From Chitinispirillaceae bacterium (GTDB lineage Bacteria > Fibrobacterota > Chitinivibrionia > Chitinivibrionales > Chitinispirillaceae): a DNA stretch of 11,042 bases. How positions within the stretch are numbered: position 1 is the stretch's first letter; each line of letters starts with the position of its first letter. Both the position numbers and the translations under genes were made by a program. The DNA lies in NCBI GenBank assembly GCA_016926315.1, contig JAFGOU010000361.1:1-11042 (forward strand). The letters run 5' to 3'. Positions 1 to 6,483 of the stretch are shown piece after piece. The notes below the pieces were generated by a model, which was given only the letters and a program-made list of their open reading frames with translations, was not told the DNA's origin and searched no databases.

Positions 1-483
1 CGATCCTTGGGTAATTCAGCATTTTTCGTCATGGCGCTTCCTTACGTATTCCTCATGTGCGCTGGATCCATCAGCTCCACCATACCGGATATCCCCGGCG
101 ACCGCGCATCCGGCAAGAATACCACCGCCGTCCGGTTCGGGGCAAAAAACGCACAAATCCTTGCCACCCTGTTCACGGGTCTGGCGCTCGCCGTTTCCCT
201 CCGTACCGGCGATCCTTTCGCCGCTTTCAGTGCCGCCGCCGCGTTTCCCCTCTACCTGCTGTACCTTATCAAGCCGGTGAAACTTCTCGAAGAATCGACC
301 TATAAAATCGGCGGGCTTTTTTGCATGGCTGCCGCCGCAGCCCTTTCACCCTGGTTTGTGGCCTTCAGTGCCGGCGTGGTCTTTGCGACCTGGATATATT
401 TTCGATACCGGCATGGAGTCGTCTACCCGTCATTGGTCCCGCAAAACGCAACCGTGAAGAATCCCGACCGGACCGACGCCTGA
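1..483 (+). CDS. UbiA-family prenyltransferase, C-terminal part (5' end outside window)
   Basis: The frame is open from base 1, so the gene starts upstream of the window; about 160 C-terminal residues are present. UbiA enzymes are integral membrane proteins that transfer a polyprenyl chain from its diphosphate to an acceptor such as a quinone precursor, a chlorophyllide or a glyceryl phosphate lipid. Near base 85 lies the second Asp-rich motif, DIPGD (DxxxD), within TIPDIPGDRASGKNT, the Mg-diphosphate binding signature of the family. Hydrophobic segments follow, as expected for the last membrane helices, and the tail is short and polar. The stop overlaps the next start by one base (TGATG), so this is the first visible gene of an operon with a ferredoxin and a geranylgeranyl reductase homologue. 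The acceptor cannot be read from this fragment: DGGGP synthase-like, quinone-type and chlorophyll-synthase-like roles are all open. Family assignment is firm; function is inferred. Confidence 0.85.
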   Translation, partial: RSLGNSAFFVMALPYVFLMCAGSISSTIPDIPGDRASGKNTTAVRFGAKNAQILATLFTGLALAVSLRTGDPFAAFSAAAAFPLYLLYLIKPVKLLEESTYKIGGLFCMAAAAALSPWFVAFSAGVVFATWIYFRYRHGVVYPSLVPQNATVKNPDRTDA

Positions 484-1478
484 TGATACGAACCGCCGTG
501 TTGCTTCTGTTGTTCCTTGCAGGCGGATTGAACGCAACACCGGTGATTGCTGATAAACCTTATGCCGCGGCCTGTGTTTACGAAATCCTTAATTGCCGCT
601 ATGACCGCGCGCTCTCCATTGCCGATTCCGCTGCCAGCGCCGACTCGTGCGATCCCCTTGCTCCGCTCATGCGCCTGACCGCGCTTGGCATACGCGACGT
701 CGATTTCGATACCCTCTACGACACTGCCGCTTTTTTCCGGGCCTACCGGCGCACCGACGCTCTTGTCGCCCGGCATGAACACGAAACCGGATCTTCGCCC
801 TATTCCCTGATGCTGTTGGGCATCTGCAAGGGAATACACGCATCCTTTCACCTGCGGCTCGGCGCATACTACGCGGCCATGCAGAACGGGTTTGAAGCGC
901 TCGACCTCCTCGAAGACTCCCGGCGACTCGATACGACCAACGCAGATCCTCTCTTTCTGCTGGGGCTGTACGATTATGCACGGGGCGAGTTGAAAAAACG
1001 GCTCTGGTGGATGCTGTTCTGGTATCCGGGCTCCAAAGAGCGCGGCATTGAGCGGCTATGGACCTGCAGCCGTCAAGGCGCGCTCACCGGCAACGCCTCG
1101 CTGTTCGCCCTCGCGGATATTTACCTGCGTGAAAATCGTCTTGAAGAGAGCGGAAAGGTGTTACAGCGCCTCGAACGGGAATTTCCCAAGAGCCGGTTCA
1201 TGCTCTGGCAAAAGGTCGACTACCTCGAGCTCCGCCGGCTCCATTACGAGGCGGCACTGTGCTGCGACCTTCTGGCCGCCTCCTATGAGAAGGAACCTGC
1301 GGGCGTGCACAGCGCCTTTGTTGTCCGTCACCGGCAGGCGCAGCTGCTCAACCGGGCCGGCCAGAAAAAAGAGGCGGCGGTGATCTGCCGTTCCCTGCTC
1401 AAACATCCACCGGACCGGCGCAAAAAAGTAATTTATAAAGACACGGAAAAACTGCTCAGGAGTCTCGATGGCCGTTGA
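483..1478 (+). CDS. Exported TPR-like helical repeat protein
   Basis: A 331-residue protein whose ATG at 483 shares a base with the stop of the prenyltransferase gene. Residues 1 to about 23 form a signal peptide: a short positive start (MIR), a leucine-rich core (VLLLLFLAGG) and a likely cleavage after VIA. The rest is alpha-helical and repeat-like; the clearest TPR-type units are around residues 200-250 (ASLFALADIYLRENRLEESG and the following helix) and 270-320. A segment near residue 180 (KKRLWWMLFWYPGSKERG) is rich in Trp and aromatic residues and could touch the membrane. No enzyme motif is visible, so a scaffold or binding role outside the cytoplasm is the most that can be inferred. Its place between the prenyltransferase and the ferredoxin suggests a link to the same lipid pathway. 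The coding frame is certain; the TPR call is moderate and no precise function is offered. Confidence 0.75.
   Translation: MIRTAVLLLLFLAGGLNATPVIADKPYAAACVYEILNCRYDRALSIADSAASADSCDPLAPLMRLTALGIRDVDFDTLYDTAAFFRAYRRTDALVARHEHETGSSPYSLMLLGICKGIHASFHLRLGAYYAAMQNGFEALDLLEDSRRLDTTNADPLFLLGLYDYARGELKKRLWWMLFWYPGSKERGIERLWTCSRQGALTGNASLFALADIYLRENRLEESGKVLQRLEREFPKSRFMLWQKVDYLELRRLHYEAALCCDLLAASYEKEPAGVHSAFVVRHRQAQLLNRAGQKKEAAVICRSLLKHPPDRRKKVIYKDTEKLLRSLDGR
1458..1462 (+). promoter_or_regulatory. Ribosome binding site of the ferredoxin gene
   Basis: AGGAG lies five bases before the ATG at 1468, inside the end of the preceding TPR gene. It fixes the start of the small ferredoxin gene, which overlaps its upstream neighbour by 11 bases, and points to translational coupling. 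Confidence 0.7.
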
Positions 1479-1689
1479 AGTAATCATGGAAAAATGCGAC
1501 CGGTGCGGCACCTGCATAAGCGTGTGCCCGGCCAATGCGCTCATGCTGCTGACCGAAATACTGGTCGTCGACAAGGGTCGCTGCACCCGCTGCGGCGCCT
1601 GTGTCGCCATCTGCCCGTTCGGCGCTCTGCGCCTTGGCCGCCTGTCCGGGAGTGACCATGGCCCCGAAAGCGGGTGTTGCGGACCGTGA
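1468..1689 (+). CDS. 2[4Fe-4S] ferredoxin
   Basis: A 73-residue dicluster ferredoxin, a small electron carrier of the cytoplasm. Two full cluster-binding motifs are visible: CDRCGTCISVCP with cysteines 10, 13, 16 and 20, and CTRCGACVAICP with cysteines 39, 42, 45 and 49. Both have the CxxCxxCxxxCP spacing of bacterial and archaeal 8Fe ferredoxins. The C-terminal tail ends in GCCGP, adding two cysteines that do not belong to either motif. The gene overlaps the TPR gene by 11 bases and has a good AGGAG site. It ends at the start of the geranylgeranyl reductase homologue, the pattern expected for a dedicated electron donor. In Methanosarcina acetivorans a ferredoxin is known to support full reduction of archaeal lipids by geranylgeranyl reductase; that this ferredoxin does the same is inference from position. 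Confidence 0.95.
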   Translation: MAVEVIMEKCDRCGTCISVCPANALMLLTEILVVDKGRCTRCGACVAICPFGALRLGRLSGSDHGPESGCCGP

Positions 1690-2849
1690 CCCGTACCTCC
1701 TTTGATATCGCCGTTATCGGCGCCGGTCCGGCCGGCTCAACCGCTGCCCTTCAAGCCGCACGCCTCGGCCGTTCGGTCGTTCTTTTTGACCGCAACGAAC
1801 GGGTCGGCACGCCGGTCCGCTGCGGAGAAGGAATCGGGCTTAAAAGCTTCGTCAGCCATGCCGGCAACCATCCTGAATGGACGCTCCACCGGATCAGGAC
1901 TTCGGTCATGGTCTCGCCTTCCGGCATCCGGGTGACCATCGGCAACATTGACGAAAGTTACCTTCTTGACAGAGAAAAAATGGATGCCGACCTTGCGGCA
2001 GAAGCCGCGAAAACCGGCGCCACGCTCCTTTTACGAACTCCGGTGACGGAGGTCCGGCGTGATCCTGACGGACGCTACGCCTGTATCACCCCGGCACAGA
2101 AGTTCTCCGCCAGCTGCCTCATCATTGCCGACGGCGTCGAGTCGCGCATCGCGCGGTTCCTCGGCTGGAACACGGCACTCTCCCCCGCTGATGTGGAAAC
2201 CTGCGCCTTTTGCCGGGTAACCTCGCCGCTCATCGATCAGGATGCCTGCGTTTTCCATACCGGCACCACGGTCGCGCCGGGCGGGTACGCATGGATTTTT
2301 CCGCGAGGGAAAAGCGAAGCGAACGTCGGGCTCGGCATCATCGGCACGAGAAGTTCGTCCGGTCTGGCGCGTGACCGTCTTATGGAATTCCTCGACCGCG
2401 AGCTCCCCGGCGCGCACGCTACCGGCCTCCATTGCGGCGGGGTCCCGGTGGCGCGGTATACGCGGCCGCTGGTGCGCGACGGCGCCATGCTTGTCGGCGA
2501 CGCCGCGCGCCAGGTAAACTGCATCAGCGGCGCAGGCATCCACTACTCGCTCTTTGCGGGTAAACTCGCGGGAACCATGGCTGCGGAAGCGGTTTCAACG
2601 TCCGGGGCCGTTGATTATGCGAAACTGCGTCGCTACGAAACCGGATGGCGGAAAACCTACGGAAAGCAGCAGGAACGTTCCTTCGCGCTCAAGGAGTTCG
2701 TCGAAAAAACCGATGACGCGTTCCTCGACCGGATCGCTTCGTCGCTCGCCAAGGAACCGCCCGAGAAAATGAACTACCTGCGCGTTTTCACCCGCACGTT
2801 CGCCAAAAGGCCGCTCCTGCTGCTCAAGGCGATGCGGTTGTTCGGGTGA
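1686..2849 (+). CDS. Geranylgeranyl reductase family FAD-dependent oxidoreductase
   Basis: This flavoprotein (387 residues from GTG 1686) belongs to the family that saturates double bonds of geranylgeranyl chains in archaeal lipids, chlorophyll side chains or quinones. Visible motifs are the N-terminal Rossmann FAD site VIGAGPAG (residues 10-17); PVRCGEG around Cys46, typical of archaeal-type members; GGYAWIFPRG followed by ANVGLG near residue 200, a family hallmark; and the second FAD motif LVGDAARQVNCISGAGIHYS near 270. Length matches the usual 380-400 residues. I chose GTG 1686 because it overlaps the ferredoxin stop as GTGA and leaves a normal short N-terminus; GTG 1674 or TTG 1677 would add three or four residues. 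Neither has a strong ribosome site, so coupling to the ferredoxin is likely. Substrate and number of bonds reduced cannot be read from sequence. A chlorophyll role is less likely, as no other photosynthesis gene is present. Confidence 0.9.
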   Translation: MTRTSFDIAVIGAGPAGSTAALQAARLGRSVVLFDRNERVGTPVRCGEGIGLKSFVSHAGNHPEWTLHRIRTSVMVSPSGIRVTIGNIDESYLLDREKMDADLAAEAAKTGATLLLRTPVTEVRRDPDGRYACITPAQKFSASCLIIADGVESRIARFLGWNTALSPADVETCAFCRVTSPLIDQDACVFHTGTTVAPGGYAWIFPRGKSEANVGLGIIGTRSSSGLARDRLMEFLDRELPGAHATGLHCGGVPVARYTRPLVRDGAMLVGDAARQVNCISGAGIHYSLFAGKLAGTMAAEAVSTSGAVDYAKLRRYETGWRKTYGKQQERSFALKEFVEKTDDAFLDRIASSLAKEPPEKMNYLRVFTRTFAKRPLLLLKAMRLFG

Positions 2850-3022
2850 CCATCCGCTATTTCACCATGATCCTCCGGGTAAATTTTTTATTGTCAACAA
2901 TCGCAGCGACGACCTAGCAGCGTCAGGGTGTCGGCAATGACATTTTTTATCATGTACTGCTCAGGTGGTTCATCGGTATATGCGGCTTTATTGGCAACAG
3001 CGGCAGCAATGCCAGGTGGGAT

Positions 3023-3418
3023 TTACAACGGTGGGAGGTCCGAAAGCCGCACCTTTGCGTAACCTGCTTTTTTCTGATTTTCAGGATGGGATTCCAGACC
3101 GATAATCGTTATCACGCCGCGGACCGGGCCATAGCACCAGAATAATCTTCCCGCAGCAGGGGTGTTGTTTTCAAGGTACGACTGCCATACCTTGATAACT
3201 TTTCCGGTATGTTTGGAATAGCGGGCAGAGAGCTCCGATATTTCATGAGAATTCAGACTGTTATGGGCCGGATTACTTTCGAGGAAGGAGAGCGCCTTGG
3301 ACAACTTTTTAAAAAGCTTTACTTCGCCTTGATTCAAAGATTGCGTTTTAGCGCGGCTGAAGAGATCATTATAAAAATCCCTGAACCCCGGTATCCCCAG
3401 CTCAATCCGATAGTGCAT
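3023..3418 (-). CDS. Probable RelE/ParE-like toxin of a type II toxin-antitoxin pair
   Basis: A 131-residue soluble protein without signal peptide or membrane segment. The N-terminal half is helical and charged. The C-terminal part (residues 91-130: GRLFWCYGPVRGVITIIGLE, then SHPENQKKAGYAKVRLSDLP) has the strand-rich pattern and late basic residues seen in RelE-type mRNA interferases and related host-inhibition toxins. The start at 3418 overlaps the upstream gene's stop by 17 bases and is preceded by GGAAGG at a normal distance. That overlap, the small sizes and the more AT-rich sequence than nearby genes support a horizontally acquired addiction module. I recognise the general fold pattern, not a specific named toxin. 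After the TAA stop the same frame stays open for 42 codons (see findings). An unrelated small cytosolic protein is the alternative. Confidence 0.6.
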   Translation of the reverse strand: MHYRIELGIPGFRDFYNDLFSRAKTQSLNQGEVKLFKKLSKALSFLESNPAHNSLNSHEISELSARYSKHTGKVIKVWQSYLENNTPAAGRLFWCYGPVRGVITIIGLESHPENQKKAGYAKVRLSDLPPL

Positions 3419-3680
3419 CAGCAGCCTTCCTCATTGCATCAGTATCAACGGGATCCGACCTGACACCAATCGAGTACTTTTTCATCGCCTTATCCATCAT
3501 TCGCAGGGTCCGTTCAGAGAGAGAGCGGGGGTCTATCAAAACGCGAGGTTCCATCAGAATCCGGCCGTCATTATAAATCCGAACGTGATAATTTTTATAC
3601 GGTCGCGGGGTTTTCCGGACAGTGATACGGTATTTGGTATCCAGGGAAGCATCATACTCTTTTATTATTCCGAGTGCCAT
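3402..3680 (-). CDS. Probable antitoxin, AbrB-like N-terminal pattern
   Basis: A 92-residue protein encoded just upstream of, and overlapping, the toxin-like gene. The start at 3680 is chosen from a near-perfect AGGAGG site four bases before the ATG; a longer open frame upstream has no such support. Residues 13-48 read LDTKYRITVRKTPRPYKNYH followed by VRIYNDGRILMEPRV. This resembles the looped-hinge strand pattern of AbrB/SpoVT DNA-binding antitoxins, in which a short charged repeat is followed by a phrase such as DGRIxLEP. The C-terminal half (about 52-92) is helical and charged, as in antitoxin segments that wrap the toxin. If correct, it neutralises the toxin and represses its own promoter; an inverted repeat at 3727-3740 is a candidate operator. 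The family match is suggestive only. Confidence 0.55.
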   Translation of the reverse strand: MALGIIKEYDASLDTKYRITVRKTPRPYKNYHVRIYNDGRILMEPRVLIDPRSLSERTLRMMDKAMKKYSIGVRSDPVDTDAMRKAADALSD

Positions 3681-3683
3681 TAT

Positions 3684-3690
3684 TCCTCCT
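3684..3690 (-). promoter_or_regulatory. Strong ribosome binding site of the antitoxin gene
   Basis: Reading on the minus strand, AGGAGG followed by AATA precedes the ATG at 3680. This is the best Shine-Dalgarno site in the window. It decides the antitoxin start against upstream in-frame starts as far as 4025, and predicts that antitoxin is made in excess of toxin. Confidence 0.75.
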
Positions 3691-3726
3691 TTCCCGACGT
3701 TGTTGCAACTGACGCCTGAAATGACG

Positions 3727-3740
3727 GTGGGAATACCCAC
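3727..3740. repeat. Inverted repeat GTGGG-AATA-CCCAC, candidate antitoxin operator
   Basis: Perfect five-base arms around a four-base spacer, 46 bases upstream of the antitoxin ATG on the transcribed side. Immediately upstream in the minus direction is a TATATT hexamer (3746-3751) that could be a -10 box; 17 bases further is a poor -35 match (TGGAGT, 3769-3774). A repeat spanning the expected transcription start is the usual position of a toxin-antitoxin operator. The repeat is seen; promoter and function are inference. Confidence 0.35.
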
Positions 3741-3892
3741 TTTTAAATATACCTCTCCCGGTGTCGATACTCCACGTTTTTTTCTCGACAATGACTCCTC
3801 CCGCAAAAAAAGCCCGTGGTTATACCCTCCCACACCGGTCGACCTTCCCGCTCCTCTAACGACTGAGTAATGATGATTACAGATTGAAAGCG

Positions 3893-4945
3893 CTAGCCTG
3901 ATCGTCTGGCGCGCGCCGGACCGGTTTTTCGCAGGCGTTCCTTGAGCCGAACGGCGTGCTCCTCGCCGAACAATGCGACATACTCCTCGATATACCCGCG
4001 CATGACCTCCTGGCGGGAGTGGCACGCCGTGACAAACGCCGCCAGCTCCCCTGCCATGTCACGTTCGCTGCCGAGGCTGTCGTACATCTGCGCCTTTACA
4101 AGATGCACGACCGGAGAAGGATGCGCGCTATTGTCAAGTTGCCACGCCGAAAGGAACGCGAGCGCTTCCGCCGTCTTTTTTTCCGCGGCAAGATGGTACG
4201 ACCTGATCACCGCCGACGTCCAGTTGTGCTTTTTTACCAGCCCGAGAAGCCGCTTGCGGAGCAGTCCGGGGTCGATTGACGGGCTGTGCCGCTCATAGTG
4301 ACGGATCAAACGGTGTAACGCCTGAATGTTTTCGGGATCGCGGTTGAGGAGCTGTTTCAGGCACTCTTCGGCCTTGCCCGGCTTGCCCTCCCTTCCGTAC
4401 AACTCCGCCAGTTGGAGGTAGGTGAAATAATTGCCCTCATCAAGCGCAAGCTCCTGCTCGAAACAGCGGATGGCATAATGAAAATTTCCCGTTTTAATAT
4501 ACGAACGCGCCATGAAATGATACGGAAGCGGGTCGCGGTCATTGACAAACACCGCCTTGGACAGCCATTCGATGCTTTCGGGATACCATTCGGCATACTG
4601 ATATATCTGCCCGATAAGCTGGTAGATTTCTGCGAGATCCATGGCGCTTTCCTCGCTTTTATCCTCCAGCTTTTCCAGAAATGCCGCCAGGTGTTTCAGC
4701 GCTTCCACCGCCTTTTCAAACGAACCGCGTTTCCACTCCTCATAGGCCCTGTTTTCTATGTTTTCCGCGACGTCGGAATAGGCCTGACGTCCGGAAATCA
4801 CCAAGGCGCATAAATCCTGCAGGTTCGCCCTTCTTACCTCCTTTTCACCCTGGAAGGCCGCGATGCCGGGTCCATCGCCGGAAGCCCGCCGGGAAACGGC
4901 TATCGATAATCCGTTGTTGTTCTTCTTCGGCATAGCCGGCACCAT
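3893..4945 (-). CDS. TPR-repeat protein, cytoplasmic, function unknown
   Basis: From the ATG at 4945 the protein has 350 residues and no signal peptide or membrane segment. The first 60 residues are polar and probably disordered. About residues 65-220 hold tandem TPR-like helical pairs, for example EEWKRGSFEKAVEALKHLAA, YAEWYPESIEWLSKAVFVND, TGNFHYAIRCFEQELALDEG and REGKPGKAEECLKQLLNRDP. The C-terminal third is helical, less repeat-like and ends in a basic tail (RARRSG). TPR arrays bind other proteins, so an adaptor role is likely, but no partner is indicated. The frame is open to an ATG at 5026, but a strong promoter (-10 at 5031-5036) would start the transcript at about 5024, after that codon. 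I therefore prefer 4945, with ATG 4933 as an equal alternative; neither has a clear ribosome site. Confidence 0.75.
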   Translation of the reverse strand: MVPAMPKKNNNGLSIAVSRRASGDGPGIAAFQGEKEVRRANLQDLCALVISGRQAYSDVAENIENRAYEEWKRGSFEKAVEALKHLAAFLEKLEDKSEESAMDLAEIYQLIGQIYQYAEWYPESIEWLSKAVFVNDRDPLPYHFMARSYIKTGNFHYAIRCFEQELALDEGNYFTYLQLAELYGREGKPGKAEECLKQLLNRDPENIQALHRLIRHYERHSPSIDPGLLRKRLLGLVKKHNWTSAVIRSYHLAAEKKTAEALAFLSAWQLDNSAHPSPVVHLVKAQMYDSLGSERDMAGELAAFVTACHSRQEVMRGYIEEYVALFGEEHAVRLKERLRKTGPARARRSG

Positions 4946-5030
4946 TTTCCGGAAAAAATTGACGGCGCGATTTAGAGCAGGCCGGTGGGGAAGCGCCCGG
5001 TCGCAGTAGCGCCGTGCCACCCGCATTCAG

Positions 5031-5059
5031 ATCATACGGTACGGGGTGAATGCCGTCAA
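5031..5059 (-). promoter_or_regulatory. Sigma-70-type promoter for the TPR gene
   Basis: On the minus strand TTGACG (5059-5054) and TATGAT (5036-5031) are separated by exactly 17 bases, each one mismatch from consensus. The promoter lies in the 65-base gap after the stop of the upstream exported-protein gene and points into the TPR gene. Transcription would begin near 5024, which argues against use of the ATG at 5026. This is the best promoter match noticed in the window. Confidence 0.65.
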
Positions 5060-5091
5060 TGAGGGACCGCTCATCGCCTGCGTTACAGGGA

Positions 5092-6354
5092 TCAGCGGTT
5101 ACCGGCGGAAGAAGGTGCCGGAGCGACGAGAAGGTTGGAAACGTCTTTACCGTTCACGGTCACCATGGCAGGCTCCAGGACCGGCAAGAGGTCATGCTGC
5201 TGGTTTTCCTGGCGGTCCTTGGAGAAGAAAACCCAGTTGAGGATATCATAATTCCCGCGGGGAAGATCGCGTACGGTCAGTTTGAATCCGCATTCCGCAA
5301 TTCCCTGCCGCTTTGTCGGTCGCCGCAGCACATACCCGCTGCCGGATAGAAGCGAGGGGTCGGCATTGATCCGGGTTATCCATCCATATCCTTTGGTGCC
5401 GTCGCTGACCAGATACCCCTTGTCAGGTACGACCTGAATCAGGGTATCGACGCTCCTGGCGCTCACCGGTTCAAGAAATCCGAGGCTTGGTACCATAAAC
5501 CGGAATTTCCCGGCCTCTTTGTGCAATACCGGGGTCATTTCGATAAATGCATCACTGAACAGGGACCTGAACCGCAGCGGCAGATGGACCCGCACCGGGA
5601 CCTTGACCATCTGCGGGTAGCAGAACTGATAGACCACAGCCCTGCTTCCCTTTATTCCCAGACCGAGCCGGAGATGAAAATCACCCCGGCGGATAAGCCG
5701 CAACGGTCCGGCTTTGTACCGGCTGACCGTACAGACGATATTTTCTTCGCTGTAGGTAAACGGCAACAGTCCCCAGAGTGTTCTGAAAACGATGGAAACG
5801 CGGAGTTCATTGGTCACCCTCTGGTATTTTCCGGTGACGAAATCCATTACGCCCGCAGTAATAAAATGAAAACGGTTATAGCCGAACTGTGCATAATAAA
5901 ACGGCGTTTTCAGATACTGGCTCGCATGATCGTAATCGAGATAGCGTGTTGCTGAAGCCGGAAGTCCGCTATTACCGCTGATCCAGACGTATCTCCGGGC
6001 CGCCCCTTTGCGCACCGTTACGAGGACGGCGGTGTCCTTCATGCCGCGCAACGATTCCGCCGCCGCCGAATCGCTTCCCGCGTCCTCCCATAAAAACACG
6101 ATCTCGTCCTGCGCATCAAATATCCCGTTTGCCGCTTCCGCATTGGCCTTTTCGCACTGGGGGCAGACATATTCCCCCTCCGGTGTCATTTCGTCGAGCT
6201 GAAACGGCACGGCTTTGCCGCGTTCGTCAATGACCCTGATGTCGTGCACCGGGATGCCGAGCAACGCCGGCAGCATTGCGCCGTGAACAACGATGGGTTC
6301 GGCTGAAACAGAAGCCATCGCCGTCAGGATGGCCGTTAAAAATCTTGAAAACAT
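5092..6354 (-). CDS. Exported protein of unknown function with a CPQC motif
   Basis: A 420-residue protein with a clear signal peptide (MFSRFLTAILTAMASVSA, likely cut after AxA-type SA at about residue 18), so it acts outside the cytoplasm. I do not recognise the family. The mature N-terminus carries VHDIRVIDERGKAVPFQLDE, a strand-rich stretch. Next come EYVCPQCEKA, with cysteines 64 and 67 as a possible metal site or disulfide, and DEIVFLWEDAG at 83-93. The remainder is rich in aromatic and beta-type residues, with few long helices and no later membrane segment, suggesting a beta-rich domain fold that could bind sugars or envelope material. No catalytic signature is visible. It is read in the same direction as the downstream TPR gene, which has its own promoter, and a terminator at 6427-6454 separates it from the lipoprotein gene upstream. 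Its ribosome site is weak (GGGACG beside the ATG). Confidence 0.8.
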   Translation of the reverse strand: MFSRFLTAILTAMASVSAEPIVVHGAMLPALLGIPVHDIRVIDERGKAVPFQLDEMTPEGEYVCPQCEKANAEAANGIFDAQDEIVFLWEDAGSDSAAAESLRGMKDTAVLVTVRKGAARRYVWISGNSGLPASATRYLDYDHASQYLKTPFYYAQFGYNRFHFITAGVMDFVTGKYQRVTNELRVSIVFRTLWGLLPFTYSEENIVCTVSRYKAGPLRLIRRGDFHLRLGLGIKGSRAVVYQFCYPQMVKVPVRVHLPLRFRSLFSDAFIEMTPVLHKEAGKFRFMVPSLGFLEPVSARSVDTLIQVVPDKGYLVSDGTKGYGWITRINADPSLLSGSGYVLRRPTKRQGIAECGFKLTVRDLPRGNYDILNWVFFSKDRQENQQHDLLPVLEPAMVTVNGKDVSNLLVAPAPSSAGNR

Positions 6355-6426
6355 CGTCCCGATCTCTCTGATACATTGGGGGAATCTGCAGGCGGCATCG
6401 CCACCCGCGCGGCCTCTCCTGACAGT

Positions 6427-6454
6427 AAAAAGGCGCCTCCAGCTTATTGGCGCC
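6427..6454 (-). terminator. Intrinsic terminator after the small lipoprotein gene
   Basis: On the minus strand GGCGCC (6454-6449), an 11-base loop and GGCGCC (6437-6432) form a six-pair GC stem followed directly by TTTTT. It sits 30 bases beyond the stop of the lipoprotein gene and ends that transcript before the exported-protein gene. Confidence 0.7.
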
Positions 6455-6483
6455 CTCTCACCATCAAAGTACCGCCATCGCTT

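Noticed and set aside
2850..3022. Terminator after the geranylgeranyl reductase gene
   Set aside because: Two T-rich runs are present but no GC-rich stem precedes either; ATTGT-CA-ACAAT near 2890 is too short and loop-poor.
3023..3025. Programmed readthrough or recoding of the toxin stop
   Set aside because: The codon is TAA, not a selenocysteine or pyrrolysine codon, and no recoding structure is visible; reported only as a possible remnant.
3727..3740. CRISPR-like or mobile-element terminal repeat
   Set aside because: A single copy of the inverted repeat exists, with no transposase or repeat array nearby, so an operator is the simpler reading.
3681..4025. Upstream in-frame extension of the antitoxin gene to 4025 on the minus strand
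   Set aside because: It runs into the TPR gene, has an unlikely basic composition, and the excellent AGGAGG site fixes the start at 3680.
4412..4813. Plus-strand open frame of 133 codons opposite the TPR gene
   Set aside because: The minus strand carries clear TPR repeats and a promoter; no ribosome site or recognisable motif supports the plus frame.
5521..5955. Plus-strand open frame of 144 codons opposite the exported-protein gene
   Set aside because: It is the shadow of a gene with a clear signal peptide and has no recognisable motif.
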